Source of the DNA: Rotaria sordida
Taxonomy: Eukaryota; Rotifera; Eurotatoria; Philodinida; Philodinidae
Assembly (NCBI GenBank): GCA_905250125.1
Contig: CAJNOL010000004.1
Span: 1-64,000 of the forward strand
Direction: 5' to 3'
DNA length: 64,000 bases
In this document: piece after piece, positions 37,436 through 50,536 of the stretch
Position numbering within the stretch: the first letter of the stretch is position 1
Layout of the letters: each line of letters starts with the position of its first letter
Position numbers and translations under genes: made by a program
The notes under the pieces: model-generated
The model's input: the letters and a program-made list of their open reading frames with translations, nothing else
Databases searched by the model: none
What the model was told of the DNA's origin: nothing

Positions 37436-38578
37436 CTTTCCTTGTTAACCAAAGATAAGAAAGGATTTAAGTCAAAATGCCAAACAAAGCTAAGCTGTCG
37501 ATTAGAAATCAATAAATCTATATCTTATCACGAGCTTTATTAAGAATAGGTAGCCATGACGATCACATGTCTGATGTAAGGGAAAGTGAAAAGCTGCTTT
37601 TAGTGAACATCGAAAGTATCGATACGATGATTACAAGTGTTTAAAGAAAAAAAAAAAACTTCACTTCCCCCATAAAATCATCCATATACTGAGCAAATTA
37701 AATATTTTTTTAAATTATTTTATTCAAGTATATTATCTTTGGCATCTTTAAAAAAACGTTCGCACTTAAACAATCAGTATTTATCAATTATTTATGAAAC
37801 AAATTTTAACATAAACAAAGATACACGATAATGTTGTGCATCAAAGTTGTGTCAATATAATTAATTCTTGACTTGTTAAATTAGAATAATTTGAAAAATA
37901 AAAATTTTATGCAACAGAGTTTTTTGCATTATGTGTTCGAACTATGTTAAAACATTAGAACTTAGCAGAAAAAACAATGCAAAAGACTTTTTTACCATTG
38001 CGAAATTGTCAAGAAGCCAGTATAGTTAACATATTTAGTCTCGTTCAGAAAAAGCGACATTTTGCTATAAAAATCAACAGTAAATTTAAATTTTCATAGA
38101 TGCATAATTGAAAAGAGAACTCTCCAGGCTATAAAATCTCTTTTCCTGATATAAAAAAATTCTCAAAAATGAATGTTGCTTAATAGTTTATTGGCAAGAA
38201 ATGTTTTACAATCGTTTGATTTCTGCCTGTTCTTCCTCCTCAAAATGGCTATGGAAAAAAACCATGTGTGCAATAAACCGTGTGGTTGGAATATTGCTTT
38301 TTTCCAACCCAGAAAAAGTCTTTGATAAATTTAGAAGTCGGCTATGCAATTAAATAGAGTTCAACATTCTTTGCAAAGATTTTTGTATTGTATGTTAATT
38401 TCGAATATAGATTAAGAGTAGCAGAAAAACAGAATTAGAACTATTATCTAACAAGATCAGCCTAAAGTCCATACTCATGAATATAAGTAGTAGTTTGCGG
38501 AGATCACCAAGATTGGGGGAGGATCGACCCTTGTTACGAGGGATAGATACATCTAGAATGTGTTTATATCTATATACA

Positions 38579-39171
38579 TCCGTGGGCAAAAGTCTTTCCC
38601 GCTCCTCTCTCCATCATTTTTTTTGTATATTGAGCTTGCTTGTTCTCAAGTCAGTGCTAATTACAAGGATGGCTTAAGTACTTGATTTCAGTATCATGTA
38701 TCATTGATTACGATTTACTCCGATAAACATTATATGTCTTTCAGTATAATCAATCGCTACTACAAATGACTGAGTTATTTCTTGTTTCGATTTGTTTTGG
38801 ATGTTTTACTGGTTTTGGTTTATCTTAATTTGTAGAATCGAGTATACTGTCTCTTAGGTCGAGCTTCAAGTCCCCGACGAAGAGAGTTTAATAAGTTGGA
38901 ACCAACAAAAAAATTCAGAAAATATTGAAAAAAGAAATAACTTAGTCATGCAGCATTTTATCACTAGGTCATTTGTAGTGGTGGTTAATTATATCGAAAG
39001 ATCTATAGTGTTTTTCGAAACAAATCATAATCAATGATACATGATACTAAAATCAAGTACTAAAGCCATCCGTATAATTAGAATTGACTTAAAAACAAAC
39101 AAGCTCAACATACAACAAAACACTGATGGGGAGAGGAGGGAAGGGGGAGAAGGAAGACTTTTGCCCACGGG
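38579..39171. mobile_element. MITE-like inverted-repeat element
   Basis: The termini are CCGTGGGCAAAAGTCTT and its reverse complement AAGACTTTTGCCCACGG. The arms are about 200 bp (38579-38785 and 38955-39171) and share GTATATTGAGCTTG/GTATGTTGAGCTTG, AAGTACTTGATTTCAGTATC, ATGTATCATTGATTA and CTACAAATGAC. A central spacer of about 170 bp has no coding capacity. TATA-containing flanks would be compatible with TA-targeting elements, but a clean duplication is not seen. Confidence 0.78.
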
Positions 39172-39887
39172 TATAAGTTAACATGCAGGCCATAGAATGG
39201 AGAATAATACAAAACAATTGATTTCTTCTATTTATTTTTTCTTACTTCATATGTGATTATCTGTAACAGTATATGAATCACTAACAATGGATCGAATGTG
39301 CCACAAGAATAATAATTATTTTGAAAAAAGTAAATTCTTCCTTTTGTTTAAGATTCGCATGTGTTTTGTTTTTGTAGTATTTTGCTCAGCAGAACCTTAT
39401 AGTCGTATGTAAAATCAATAAATTTATGTTCATATATAAATTCCAGCTCAGTATGAACATTTTCGATTCGACATAAGAAACAAATTGTTCAACTACAAAT
39501 CACTATAAATAGGCATATATATATACATTAGAGATCTCAATATAGGCTGAAGTGTTTTTGAATAAAAAAACCATGCGCTAGACTGTGGTGATTCGATATT
39601 GCGATGGATGCCCATTAATCGAACCTTAAATAAAATTTAAGAAGATGTTACGTATTTCCACCAACTTTTTTTAAAAATCTTATGTAACTTTTCCATTTGC
39701 TAAAACATTTCTGCAATGTACAGCAAATATATAAAGCAAAGCAAAGAAATAGATGAAAACTTTCTCAATAAGCTCCAATAACAGGTCTTGATGATAGTTT
39801 GAATCAATGGTCTATAATTGTATCAGAGTTAATCTTTTTTATACTTGATAAACATTTTAAATCTCTGCTTTTTTTTAATGTTTAGCA

Positions 39888-40330
39888 AAGAACAAGATCT
39901 ATATGGTCCAGCACTTGATCAAGTTCAACAATAATCATTACAAGTTATTCAATCAATTATTCGTAACTGTTGTAACTCGTACAATCCACAATAAATTTAA
40001 TAACAAATCGTAAGAATTTTCTTGAAATCTGGCTGATCTCATAATTGAATTTTTTATTAATAGATATTGATAATCAAACCAAATAATGCTTATGAATTAC
40101 AATCTCAATCGATTTTCAATGATTGCATCACTGGAGGAAGTTATGGTCAACAATAACCAAACACTTCCTCTGTTCAAACCATTCAACCAATTTTCAGATA
40201 TAATTTGTTGAATTACATAAAAAGAAAATATGTTTTTCTTCACAGAGATCAACAATTTGAAATTCTACGAAATAATTTAGCTTTTACGTCAAATTCATTT
40301 ACAATCATTAGTACAAATACCTGACAATCC
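39888..40330 (+). pseudogene. Possible decayed Gln-rich coding fragments
   Basis: After TTTTTTTTAATGTTTAG (39882), a frame reads KEQDLYGPALDQVQQ and stops. Further patches near 40088 (NNAYELQSQSIFNDCI) and 40246 (RDQQFEILRNNLAF) look protein-like, with splice-like borders, but every frame is closed by stops. I cannot name a parent gene. Confidence 0.25.
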
Positions 40331-40605
40331 TTCATATGGTCGCTGGCAAATAAAATCTATGCAACCAAAAAGGATATGTCTTTTCTTTTTCAGTTTTAAA
40401 AAATTTAAACATTATTTATCGATTTTTTCATGATTTTATTGTTCTGTATTTTGTTTTTTGTAGTAAAGATATATTGAAAAAACAAAACAAAAGTCTAAAC
40501 AAAAGCTAATTGAAAACATATCTACAAAAACAAAAAAGAAAAAGAAACGAGAATAACTAGATAATAGAAAATGTTTAAAAATGTTTAGATTTTGAAATAT
40601 TAATC

Positions 40606-42739
40606 TCAAAAATGATTTTCAAGTTTTGTGTTTTGTAGAAAATCAATGCCTAAACGATGAAGTGTTTGTTGAAGATTTTCATCTTAAAGAAAAAATAAAA
40701 AGTATTTACATATAAATAATATTAATTCTTATTTAAATAATAATAATAATAATACCTGTGGTCATATAAAATGGCGTAACATTTTCTTCTACTAAAACAT
40801 CTTCTTCTTGACCATTTTCATCAATATGAATAGGTGATAGTGTTGATGCTTGAAAAATTTCTTCTTCTTGTTCTTGTTCTATAGGTTTAATATTTTCTTC
40901 AATTTGTTCGTTATGTTCAATATTATTTAGTTCTTGTTGATGTTCATTTGTTGTTTGTATTTCAAAATCTGTACTTGTAGTAGCATTATTTGTAATTGTT
41001 GAAATAAAAGATCCTGGTGGATTCTAAAGAATTATAATTAAATGAAACAAAAAAAAAAAACTTTATTTTTTTTTTCACAAAAATTATTTTACAAGATCTT
41101 CAATGACACCAACAGCTCGAGCTTGTTGTATAACAAGATTAGGATCATATAATTGTGAACCATAACGTTTTAAATAAGCTTGTGGATCTTCACGAATAAT
41201 ATTTTGTTTTTGAAAATTTCGAACAATTTTTGCATGAACTGGTTCATAACTAAAAATAAGAATCAATATAATTTGTTTTTTAAGAAAATAGAAAACATAC
41301 GTTATGATAACATTTTTCGGTGGTGGATGTTCTTTAGAAGCCTTTGGTGCACGTTGTACAATAACTTTACGTTTTTGATTAACGACTTCATAAGGTAACC
41401 AACGTTCAATAATAATATCACGTGGCTTAGGTGGTAATGGTGGTAAACGTTCAATAATAACAGCTCGTGGTGGAGCTTGTTCAGGTGGCAATTGTCTAGA
41501 TATTGTGTATAGCAAAAAAAAACATATAGAAAGACTTAAAATTCTCTATTTACCGTGTTATCACTTTTGTTGCAAATGTTGATGGAAGTGGTGGTGGTTT
41601 TTCTCGAATAATAAGTGGTGGTGGCGTTTTTGGTGGAGTTGGACGTTCTGAAAGTAAAGATAAAATGATAAAAAAAAAACAAAAGTAAACAAATCAATTT
41701 ACGTTTAATAACAAGTGGTGGAAGTGGCGAAGGTTGTGGAGCACGTACCTAAAAACAAATAAGATTGATTAATTGAAATGAATCTTTCTTTCTTTTTTCA
41801 ATGTACTTCTTTGATTATAAGTGGACCAGCATTAGGAATTGGTGGTGGTTGTAAAAATCGAACAATTATATTTTGTTTATAAGTTACAGAATGTGAACCT
41901 TTACGTTGAATTATTTGTGGATTTGGATCATAAAAAATTTTTCCAGGAGAATCTAAAAATTTTTTAATAGATAAAAGAAAAAAAAATAATTATTTACTTG
42001 AATTATCTTGATCAATATCATTATTATTATTATTATTATTTAATGGTAATGAATTTGTATCTTCTTTATCATTAATTAAATTCATTGTTGATATATTTTT
42101 TATTTCATTAGAAATTTGTTCAGATGTTAATGGAATTTCATTTGAATTACCAGTATCAATTGATAGTGGATCTAATTGTGGTGTTGTACGAATATTTAAA
42201 CCAAGATTTGGTACATTTGTTGCTATTGATGGTAGTGGACTTGTGTGATATTCTTGTTGTTGTTGTTGATGACGATTTTCAAGTAACATATCATTATTAG
42301 TTGATGAAACATTTGATGTTCCATGTGTCGATTTATTATATGATATTTGATGTTTTGGATCTATTTTTGTCATATCATTATAATTTTCAAAAGGTGATAA
42401 AAAACTTTTTGGCATTGTATTATATAAACCTGTACTATAATAATCAAAATTACTTGATTTTGTCATTGATACCATAGATGGCATTGAATTTAAATCAATA
42501 TTTTGATCAAAATCTGTTAATTCATCAATACCAAACATGTCTGATGTTGGATAAAAAAGTGATATTTGATCTTGATTAAAAAAATTATTTTCGGATGATA
42601 ATAATTGAGATTCAAATGGTGTTATTGATTCTGTTGGTTTTGATATATAATTACCAGCCATACCTAATACACCACCAGTAGCAGCTTTATTAACTTCATC
42701 AAGAATACGTTGAATTATTGGATCTTCTAATAAAGCCAT
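40606..42739 (-). CDS. Proline-rich protein with repeated IIxER motifs, family unrecognised
   Basis: Eight exons on the minus strand (42739-41998, 41952-41807, 41748-41703, 41647-41554, 41495-41301, 41249-41093, 41023-40756, 40682-40606) join perfectly in frame to 574 residues. The start is ATG 42739. Residues 1-247 are Ser/Asn/Thr-rich and low complexity, with poly-Gln and poly-Asn runs. The middle carries a degenerate repeated pattern of a Pro-rich stretch followed by IIxER/LVIKxR: PLPPLVIK, PPPLIIREKPPPLP, RAVIIERLPPLPPKP, RDIIIERWLPYE and RKVIVQRAP. Next comes a conserved-looking helical segment (REDPQAYLKRYGSQLYD, then IQQARAVGVIEDL), and last an acidic Glu/Gln-rich tail. There is no signal peptide or membrane segment. 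Regular alternating Pro-rich and charged repeats suggest a structural or cytoskeletal protein, but that is inference. Confidence 0.8.
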
Positions 42740-44919
42740 GAGTAAAAACAAAAACAACAATAAGATCAATTCGATTTCGATAAGATAAATGAAATGATGA
42801 CGCGTCTATTAACCTTTACTATTTATATTATTTCTTACAACGTTTTTCACACGCAAAAAAAAAAGTATAGACATGAATATGAATGTGAGCATAACATTCG
42901 TTGGTCTAACAACTAATCATTGAACCGTGGTAGATATGTGTTTGATAGGAGATGACAAACTCTCCTTTTCGTGGGTCATTAATTGTTAATAGTTCACGCC
43001 TATTGAGCGTCAACATTGAATTTTTGATAACAAACGAAGGTAGCAAATGTGTCTCCTCTTTGAAATTAAACTAATGATAACTGATATTAACTAAATTTTA
43101 CTGTTAACCATCAAATAAGTAGTCTTGCCAACTTCAATTTATCATTTATTTGTTTGACAATACTTCATATATCTTTACAATAGATTTCTTTATTAATTGA
43201 ATGACAATTAAACATAATTATTTGAAAAAAAAAGAAGATGAAATAAATATAATACCATAGTCACACTTGTTCATTTATATATTTCTTTTCACTTTTTTGA
43301 TTAGTCAGAAACCTTAACAGACATGATAATAACATACTTTCTATTCAATCGTCATAGACCATAAGTAATGTCTGTGTGCAGTGAAAATATATTTATCTTT
43401 CTTTTAATCATATTCAAAATGAATGCATAAGTACAATCTTTCATTAATCCTTTGTGACATATAACAAATAGATCATCATAATAGATATTCTATTCCAAAT
43501 CAATAAAAAAAAAAAAACAACTTTTTCCTTTATATTTTGACAACGATTTATATGTCACTATTTGGGTAGTTCCCAATTCGGTTTCACCACATTATGTCTC
43601 ATTAAATGATTTCTTAATTGTTCCCATTCCTTTTTTTTTTATTCGAAATTCGAAATTACACATTGTAATACACTTTTACTTAATTATCGAGATTTATAAT
43701 TAGTAATTCAATGCGACAAAACCGTAAAAATGAAATTTATTAAGAAGAGCAGACAATTTAATTGTTTTCATTTAATATGCCTTTGGGCTATAAATGTTGA
43801 CAACTTTTTTATTTATTTTTCATTAGCCAAGTTATTCTCATCATGAATCATTGCAATTGATAATATAAGAACTGATAATTTGAGTGGATAAACCTTATGG
43901 TACTTTCATTTCAAAATTAGTACAGATGAACTCTTTTTTTTTATTTATAATCTATTTTTAACGATTATTTTAATATTCAAACCAGCCTATTTCGTAACAT
44001 ATCATATTATACATAGTTACAAATGCATTTACACATTAAAATCATACCATAATTATGCATTTGATGTGACGAGACGACGTCCCCTGTCAATCTTACGTCT
44101 TAGAGAAAAAGAAAACAAAGATTCAATGATATTTATCATAATTCGAAATAAATGTTTGATAGCGATATCTAACATATCATGTATATAATATGATGAATTC
44201 ATATGATGATGACTGCTTCGTTATGATAAATTAATCATACGTAAATTTTATTTAATAAAATACATAAAAACAATAAAAAAAATGTTTTTTTAATGAATAA
44301 AAAGAAACGAAGAATTTTTTTCTTTTTCAATTGGATCGATGATTATCTATTTGTAAACTATAGAATGAAATCACAAAAAGTTATCTATTTTTATTTATGC
44401 ACTTTTGTCTATGAACTAAACGAATATTTCAAAAAATGTGTTAGTAAAGATTTTCATGTTTATTTTAATTTTTCATTAATACCTTGATCGATGGTAACGA
44501 ACATTTTATGTTAGACTTGTCAAAGATAATAATGAAACATTTTTTTTTTATTGTCAAGTACGGGAATATTCATATATGAAAAGATAGAGACACGACAACA
44601 GGTAATTATAAATCAAATAGATAAGACATCATTCATCGCAATCGATGATGATACATTGCTTTGATTTATATCAACGTTTAAACATTTGAATGTTAAAATT
44701 AATATTTACTGTTTGATAAAATCTTAGTTTTTTTTAAAATCTGAATACTATATTTAAGAAACTATACACAAAAGATTTGATGATATCTCTCTTTACTTCA
44801 CTGTATTTAATGATATGTTTGATTTTGAAATTTCAGAAACTCTAGTTTGTTATCGATCTCAAAGAATTTTAAAAAAGATACGAGATTAATAAAATATATC
44901 TGAATTTTAATTTTTAGAT
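42740..44919. other. AT-rich intergenic region
   Basis: Likely promoter of the proline-rich gene at its left end. No exon, RNA gene or inverted repeat is recognised. Confidence 0.5.
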
Positions 44920-45898
44920 TTATGCATTTGTACAGAACAATTACATACTTTGACTGTGATTTGTTTCATCTTGTTTGTTTATTATTTTCGTCAAAGTTAT
45001 CAGAATAATAACATTGCTTATAATATTCCTGATCCAGGTAAGTGTTTTTTTTTTCTTGAACTATTTTTATTATAAAATTTTGCTTTTTTTTTACTAGAAT
45101 GTACCGATGTTTTTAATCTTTGTACTGATGTTGATAAAGAACAACTTGGTTGTCAAATTATTCGTGTAATACAAGAACAAATGGATGATGATAAAGATGG
45201 ATTAATTCAATCATCTGAAAGTACTCGTATGAGTTTTTAGATTATTAATTATTTAATGTATTAGCTTTTTAAGTTATAGTTTATTAAAGAAGAACTTGAA
45301 TCAATGACAGATGTTGTATGACATAAACGATTTCAAAATGTTAATATACATATTACATACGATGATTTATAGACACAATTGAAACATAACTCAGATTTTT
45401 TTTCTAATTCAAATAAAATAATTATCAAGAAAAATGTATTTATCTATAGTTTATAATTGAACAATAGTTAGTGTAATTGATTGGCTTATTTGATTTTGTT
45501 AATTTACCACAATATGTTGAAAATTTTCGTCGTAATCAATTTGATGGTTGAATAATACCAAGGTAAACAAAAAGAACTCAAATTTGTTTTCTTATATAAA
45601 TTTATTCATATATCTTAATTATTTTAGATTAGCAGCTAATGAAAAAGAATACATTTCATCAATAATGCATATTCGACGTGTACGAGAAAAACAACGAGTT
45701 ATTATTAAAGCAATCGATATCGTTGAATTCGGGCCACCATCACGTTGCTATTTCAATTTTATTAGGAAATTTTCTAATCGAAATAGAATAATCGCTCCAA
45801 AGATATGAAATATTTTTTTCTTCGGTGACTAGTGCATCCGACACATTTCTTACACGAATCGCCTAAGAAATGTGTAGGGTACAGCTCACCTCGACAAC

Positions 45899-46388
45899 GC
45901 CAACAGCGAGCAAAGTACGGTTTTTAGCAATCGAAAAAGGAGAATACTGGATGTTTTTTTGTCTTATACTATATAAGACAAAATCATTTTAAAATCCATC
46001 GTTTTCGTAAAACATTTAAAAAAATGGATAAAAACAGTATTCCATTTTGATGTAATTTTGATTTTGACATGTGCTTTAGATAGAAGGAATCCAGATCTTG
46101 TGATTCAGGAAATGACTCAGGTGACCATTTTCTCATATCTTAATGTTGAGCAAACAAAATCGCGTATCCATTTGATCAAATTATATAAAATTTTTTTTGA
46201 TTTCATATAATTTTCTGACTTTTTATCAATATTTTCTTGAAACTTAATGCCGTTTTCACACATTTTAAAAAATGTTTTGCGAGAACGATGGGTTTTAAGA
46301 TAATTTTGTCTTATACACTATCAGACAAAAGAACGCTTCGTGTTCTCCTTTTTCGATTGCTGAAAATCGCAGGTCGCTAGCTACTGGC
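45899..46388. mobile_element. MITE with ~125 bp terminal inverted repeats inside the dead STIM copy
   Basis: The left arm (45899-46025) and the reverse complement of the right arm (46262-46388) share AGCAATCGAAAAAGGAGAA, TTTTGTCTTATACTATATAAGACAAAAT/TGTATAAGACAAAAT, CCATCGTTTTCGTAAAACATTT/CCATCGTTCTCGCAAAACATTT and the outer GCCAACAGCGAGC/GCCAGTAGCTAGC. The central ~235 bp is non-coding. Outer flanks share AGCTCA, so the true ends may lie slightly further out. Confidence 0.82.
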
Positions 46389-46999
46389 ATTATTGAGCTA
46401 TTGAGCTTACATACGTCTCCCTTTAATTCTGGCACTCACATTAGTTTTAGACTATATTTTATGTCAACAGCTTTTTCCTAGATTTTTTCACATAAATCAA
46501 TACTCAAATCCTATCCCAATCGACTTATACCAATACATAGAAATCATTTTTTACTAGACAATCAAAAATAATTTTCCTATTTGTTTTGCAAGACATGGGT
46601 ATCAATCAAATTTTAAAGTTTTCTTCAAGAACGTAGGACTCGAAATGTTTATCATATATCTTTCTTTACGCATTGAAATACTTTACAATCAGAGTTTTCA
46701 TCTTATCTTAGAATCAACATAGACAATTTTCTGAAATTCATCACAACGAAAGACATGTTGTTGAAATCACCAATGATGCTAAAGTGATTGACGAAATCTC
46801 AATCCATGTTTTTTCACTCAGAAACATTGTAGAGAATTCAGTCTTTTTCATAATGAAAGAGCAAAATCTGAGCTTCAAAAAACAGTTTTGGGATTAACTT
46901 TAAATGTAAAAATAAGTTTAATACGAAATGTCAATAAAAAGTTCTTGTAACTCCTGTTCTTTTCAAACGTATTTCTCACATGTAGCCTATCTGTTTTCC

Positions 47000-47350
47000 T
47001 ATAACAGATTACACTTAAATTATATTATTATAGAAACTAATTAGTTAATAGTTTCATCTATGAACAAGACAATACCACACCACAAACACATCAGGAATTA
47101 TTTCCATGATGTGAAGAGAACTTCATACATTTTATATGGAATTACAGATGACCATCCAACAGTAACCAATTTCAATGTTCTGCATTATTATGTGTGGGAT
47201 GCTGTCGCCAATAATATGCAATGGAATAAAGTTAAGAACACTGATTCATTAATTGATCAAGTAAGAAAAGGAATTCTTCATGTACCAAAAGAAACGATCT
47301 TGTTCGCAGCGTCGAATATTGATCACATAGAATTTTGTCTAGTTTGAAAA
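47000..47350 (+). mobile_element. Relic of a Tc1/mariner-type transposase C-terminus
   Basis: An open frame (47060-47347) contains FNVLHYYVWDAVANNMQW, then VKNTDSLIDQVRKGILHVPK and ETILFAASNI. This fits the C-terminal catalytic region of Tc1/mariner transposases, where the third acidic residue sits in PDLNxxDYxxW and is followed by helices with a conserved IP/VP. Here the acidic position appears as His (NVLHYYVW), and the upstream catalytic part is not open. It is inactive and lies in the intron of the dead STIM copy. Confidence 0.6.
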
Positions 47351-49190
47351 CTAAAGGTGCATATATAAAATAAGCTTTGTATTGAAGATTACAGGACTCT
47401 TCGCATTGCATCTTTTGGTATATTTTATTTTTTTAAGAAAACTTAGATGCAAAGCATGGTCATTCATTATAGCTCGTCCGTTATAAGAAAAACAGTATTG
47501 TACAAGAGCTCTTTTGACAATGTTTCATATCAGTCTTTTTTTCTCACTCAAAGTTAATCTCAGAAAATTTTTTTCTTAAGTTTTTGAAGTACAGACTGTG
47601 TTCTCCCAATAGAAAAAGGAATGAACTCTCTACGATGTTCCTAATTACTTTTGCATAGCAAGTTATTTACATCACGATGCGCTCAATATTTTGTTTTGTA
47701 ATGAACTTTTTTTTCAATATAGAAACTCATAATGTGATGAAAGATATAATTCTTATATCGACATTATTTGTTTCAGTTGGTGTCTGCATCCATCCATTTA
47801 TTCGTCAACGTCAAACACAAGAAAATATGAATATTATGTTACAAGAACTTGAAATATTACAAAAAGCTAAAGGCAATTTATTAGCTGTAACTGAAAAATA
47901 ATAAATATTTTTTTTTTTGATTATTTTTAATTAAATTAATTTCATTGAATTTAATTTTAAGAATGCGAATCAAATAAAATAAAATTCAAAAAATTAATCA
48001 AAATTTACTATATATATGGTTTATTGAAATACAACGAATTAAAATATAAAGAAAATAATTCATTAAATATAACTTAATTTTTCTTTTTGGTTTCATTTAA
48101 GGAACAGGTAGATGGATTTCGAAAACATCGTGATTCAATTATTGATCATGAGAAACAAATAAGTTTTGATTTAGAAGAAATTGAACAAGTAAAATAATAT
48201 AAACACGTGAGTTTTATAAAAAACACAATCTAAAAGGAATGCTGAACTACACGAGTAGAAATTTGAATCTTTTCCAAACGTAATAGATATACTTAGCAAC
48301 GTTTCTCCTTCATCACAAACCGTGATAGACACATTAGCAACTCTTTCCTCTCTCTCTGGGTCATAAACCATGACAAATGTTTTTAATGTACAATTACAGA
48401 CTGTGACAGATGTGGTTAATGTATGATCACAGACCACATATGAATGACATCTTGTTATAATGTGTGAATCATTTGTTTATTGCATTTCTGGAGGATTAAG
48501 TCAAATGATGGTAAAGAAATGTGTTCGAAAATAGATTGAATAAAACAATCTTCTTGTGATTATCAACAGCAACTATATTTTGTGTCATATTTTAATCCCA
48601 TAGAGATTGCGTTAATAACTTTTTTTTAGATAAGATAAAATTCCTTTTTTTAGTTACAAATTGCATTACATCAAGCAGAAGAACATGTTCAACAATAATC
48701 ATATGGACCACCAAATAAATTAATTGACTTACTTAAACATACTTATGATATTGAAGAAATAGTTTTTGAAGTAGGACGAAAATTAGCTGAAACTGCTTTA
48801 ATAACAGCTAAAGAACAAGTAGATAATTGAATTTTTGTTTCTGTGTAATATTTATTAATAAAACATTAGATGGATAAAATATCTAAAATGTAGAAAGGTT
48901 TTTCTGATGCTGTAAGAATGGGACATACAAATTGTATAGATAATGCTGATGAATTAGTACATGCAACAAAGTAAAATATTTGATTATTTTCTTTTTTTTT
49001 TATTATTCTTTTTTTCTTTGGTTTTCATTTTTCTAGAGAACGATTAATCGAAATTCATGATGAATATGAAGAACGTGAACAACGTTGGAATCGAATTGTA
49101 ATATTACTTAATCGTGATGATTTAAATGATTTAGGATTATCAACATCTGTTATATGTCGTACCAAAGATTCGCCTAGTGTTCATGCCTAA

Positions 49191-50536
49191 ATATTTGTAT
49201 CATTCTCCATATTTTTATTCTTGTAATCATTTAATATAAAAAAAAAAGAATGTTTCTTTCTATTTTTCTCCTTCAATTGATAAGTATATATATATTTAGA
49301 CATGCATGTATGAAAATTATTTTTTTGTCTACCGTTCATTAATTATAGTATTGTTCTCATATAAACGTAATTATAATATAATATAAGCACTCAATGACAT
49401 TCTTTACTTTTATAAAACTAATTGTAATTAAGAGATTATACAAAATATTACTTCGTGAAGAGTATAGCATATTTGAATAATCACCAATGTCAAAAGATAC
49501 ATTGCAAGAAGGACAAACAATCAAAATAGAAACAATATTCATAAGTTAACATAGATTTGCAAAGTTTCATGATGAAAACCTATATTTTCATCTAGAATAA
49601 CTCCTCATCTTCACTCTTCTTTTTAAAGTATGTTTAATCAATACTGACATTTAGTATTAAAATTTTTTCCTATGCTAACTGCTCAAGTGAATTTCATGAC
49701 TTAGAAATCAATATACATTGTAGAAGCCACGAAAGCAGCGAGTGTGTACATTCTCCCAAAATTGAAAATTATTCATTATTATTTCATTAAGTTACCAAGA
49801 TTTTTTGGAGTGTTTACTACGTCTATGAGATATTATCGTATAAACTACTCCAATTTTGAGCCCGTCGCACGGCCTCGATATGTATAGCTTTTGCAAATAA
49901 TGAAAACGAAAAATAATTTATACAAAATGCGACACTCATTAGTGATGCTCTGATATCAAGAGTCGATCATATTCTTTAGATTGTTTTCAAACGAACATAA
50001 CAATTTTTATCAAAAATATCGTCATTTATTCATCTTAATTTTGCTCATACGTTCTAATTAAAATAGACACGATATTTCAAACGTGAATTAAGCATAAAGA
50101 GAAAAAAAAGCAGTATTCAATCGATTGTACATTTCGTTTATGTCACGTTTTTTTGTTTTTTTTATGTTTTATCCTTACTTCTAAAACCATATCAATGTAC
50201 AACGTGAATAACGGCAATACACAAAATACTTGTAATAGTACACGCAAAAAATAATGTGAAATAAGGACAACATTAATCGTTGTCTCGTATGTTTCTTTTT
50301 TTTCCTAAATATACGGAACAGAACAAAATAGTAAAGTCATCGAAAAAAAATGTTACGCTTGAACGGCTCGATCTTTTTTCGATACGTATGCTCATGTGTA
50401 TATGTGCGGGTTTTTTTTCTTCGTTGTCTTTTCAATCAAATATAGCCCTTTAATATACGAAAAAAAAGCAGAAGGAAACCAATTTTAGAGGCATCTATCA
50501 ATCATTTAGACTTAAACTGTGAACGATCATTAATCA
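49191..50536. other. Intergenic region, probable promoter of the GNAT gene
   Basis: AT-rich; no exon or repeat is recognised. Confidence 0.5.

Larger units (their letters stand above)
44922..49190 (+). pseudogene. STIM paralog, decayed but retaining most introns
   Basis: Exon by exon it parallels the intact STIM gene at 54154-59957, on the opposite strand. It has the signal-peptide exon ending in AYNIPDP (to about 45040), the EF-hand exon 45098-45226 (loop DDDKDGLIQSSE) and exon 3 from 45280 with TGA 45319-45321 and TAG 45370-45372. The SAM exon (about 45450-45560) is broken. A following exon has VIIKAIDIVEFGPPS; the membrane exon (47715-47899) has MKDIILISTLFVSVGVCI. Coiled-coil/CAD exons at about 48015, 48101-48190, 48654-48820 (TAA 48696-48698), 48870-48970 (TAG 48891-48893) and 49037-49190 complete it. 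The original start ATG is not in frame. The intron before the membrane exon has grown to about 1.9 kb by insertion of mobile DNA. It lacks the C-terminal exons of the intact copy. This is a dead duplicate, not a retrocopy, because introns are kept. Confidence 0.9.

Noticed and set aside
45548..45808. Independent small gene
   Set aside because: It is the exon of the dead STIM copy that contains VIIKAIDIVEFGPPS plus read-through at both sides.
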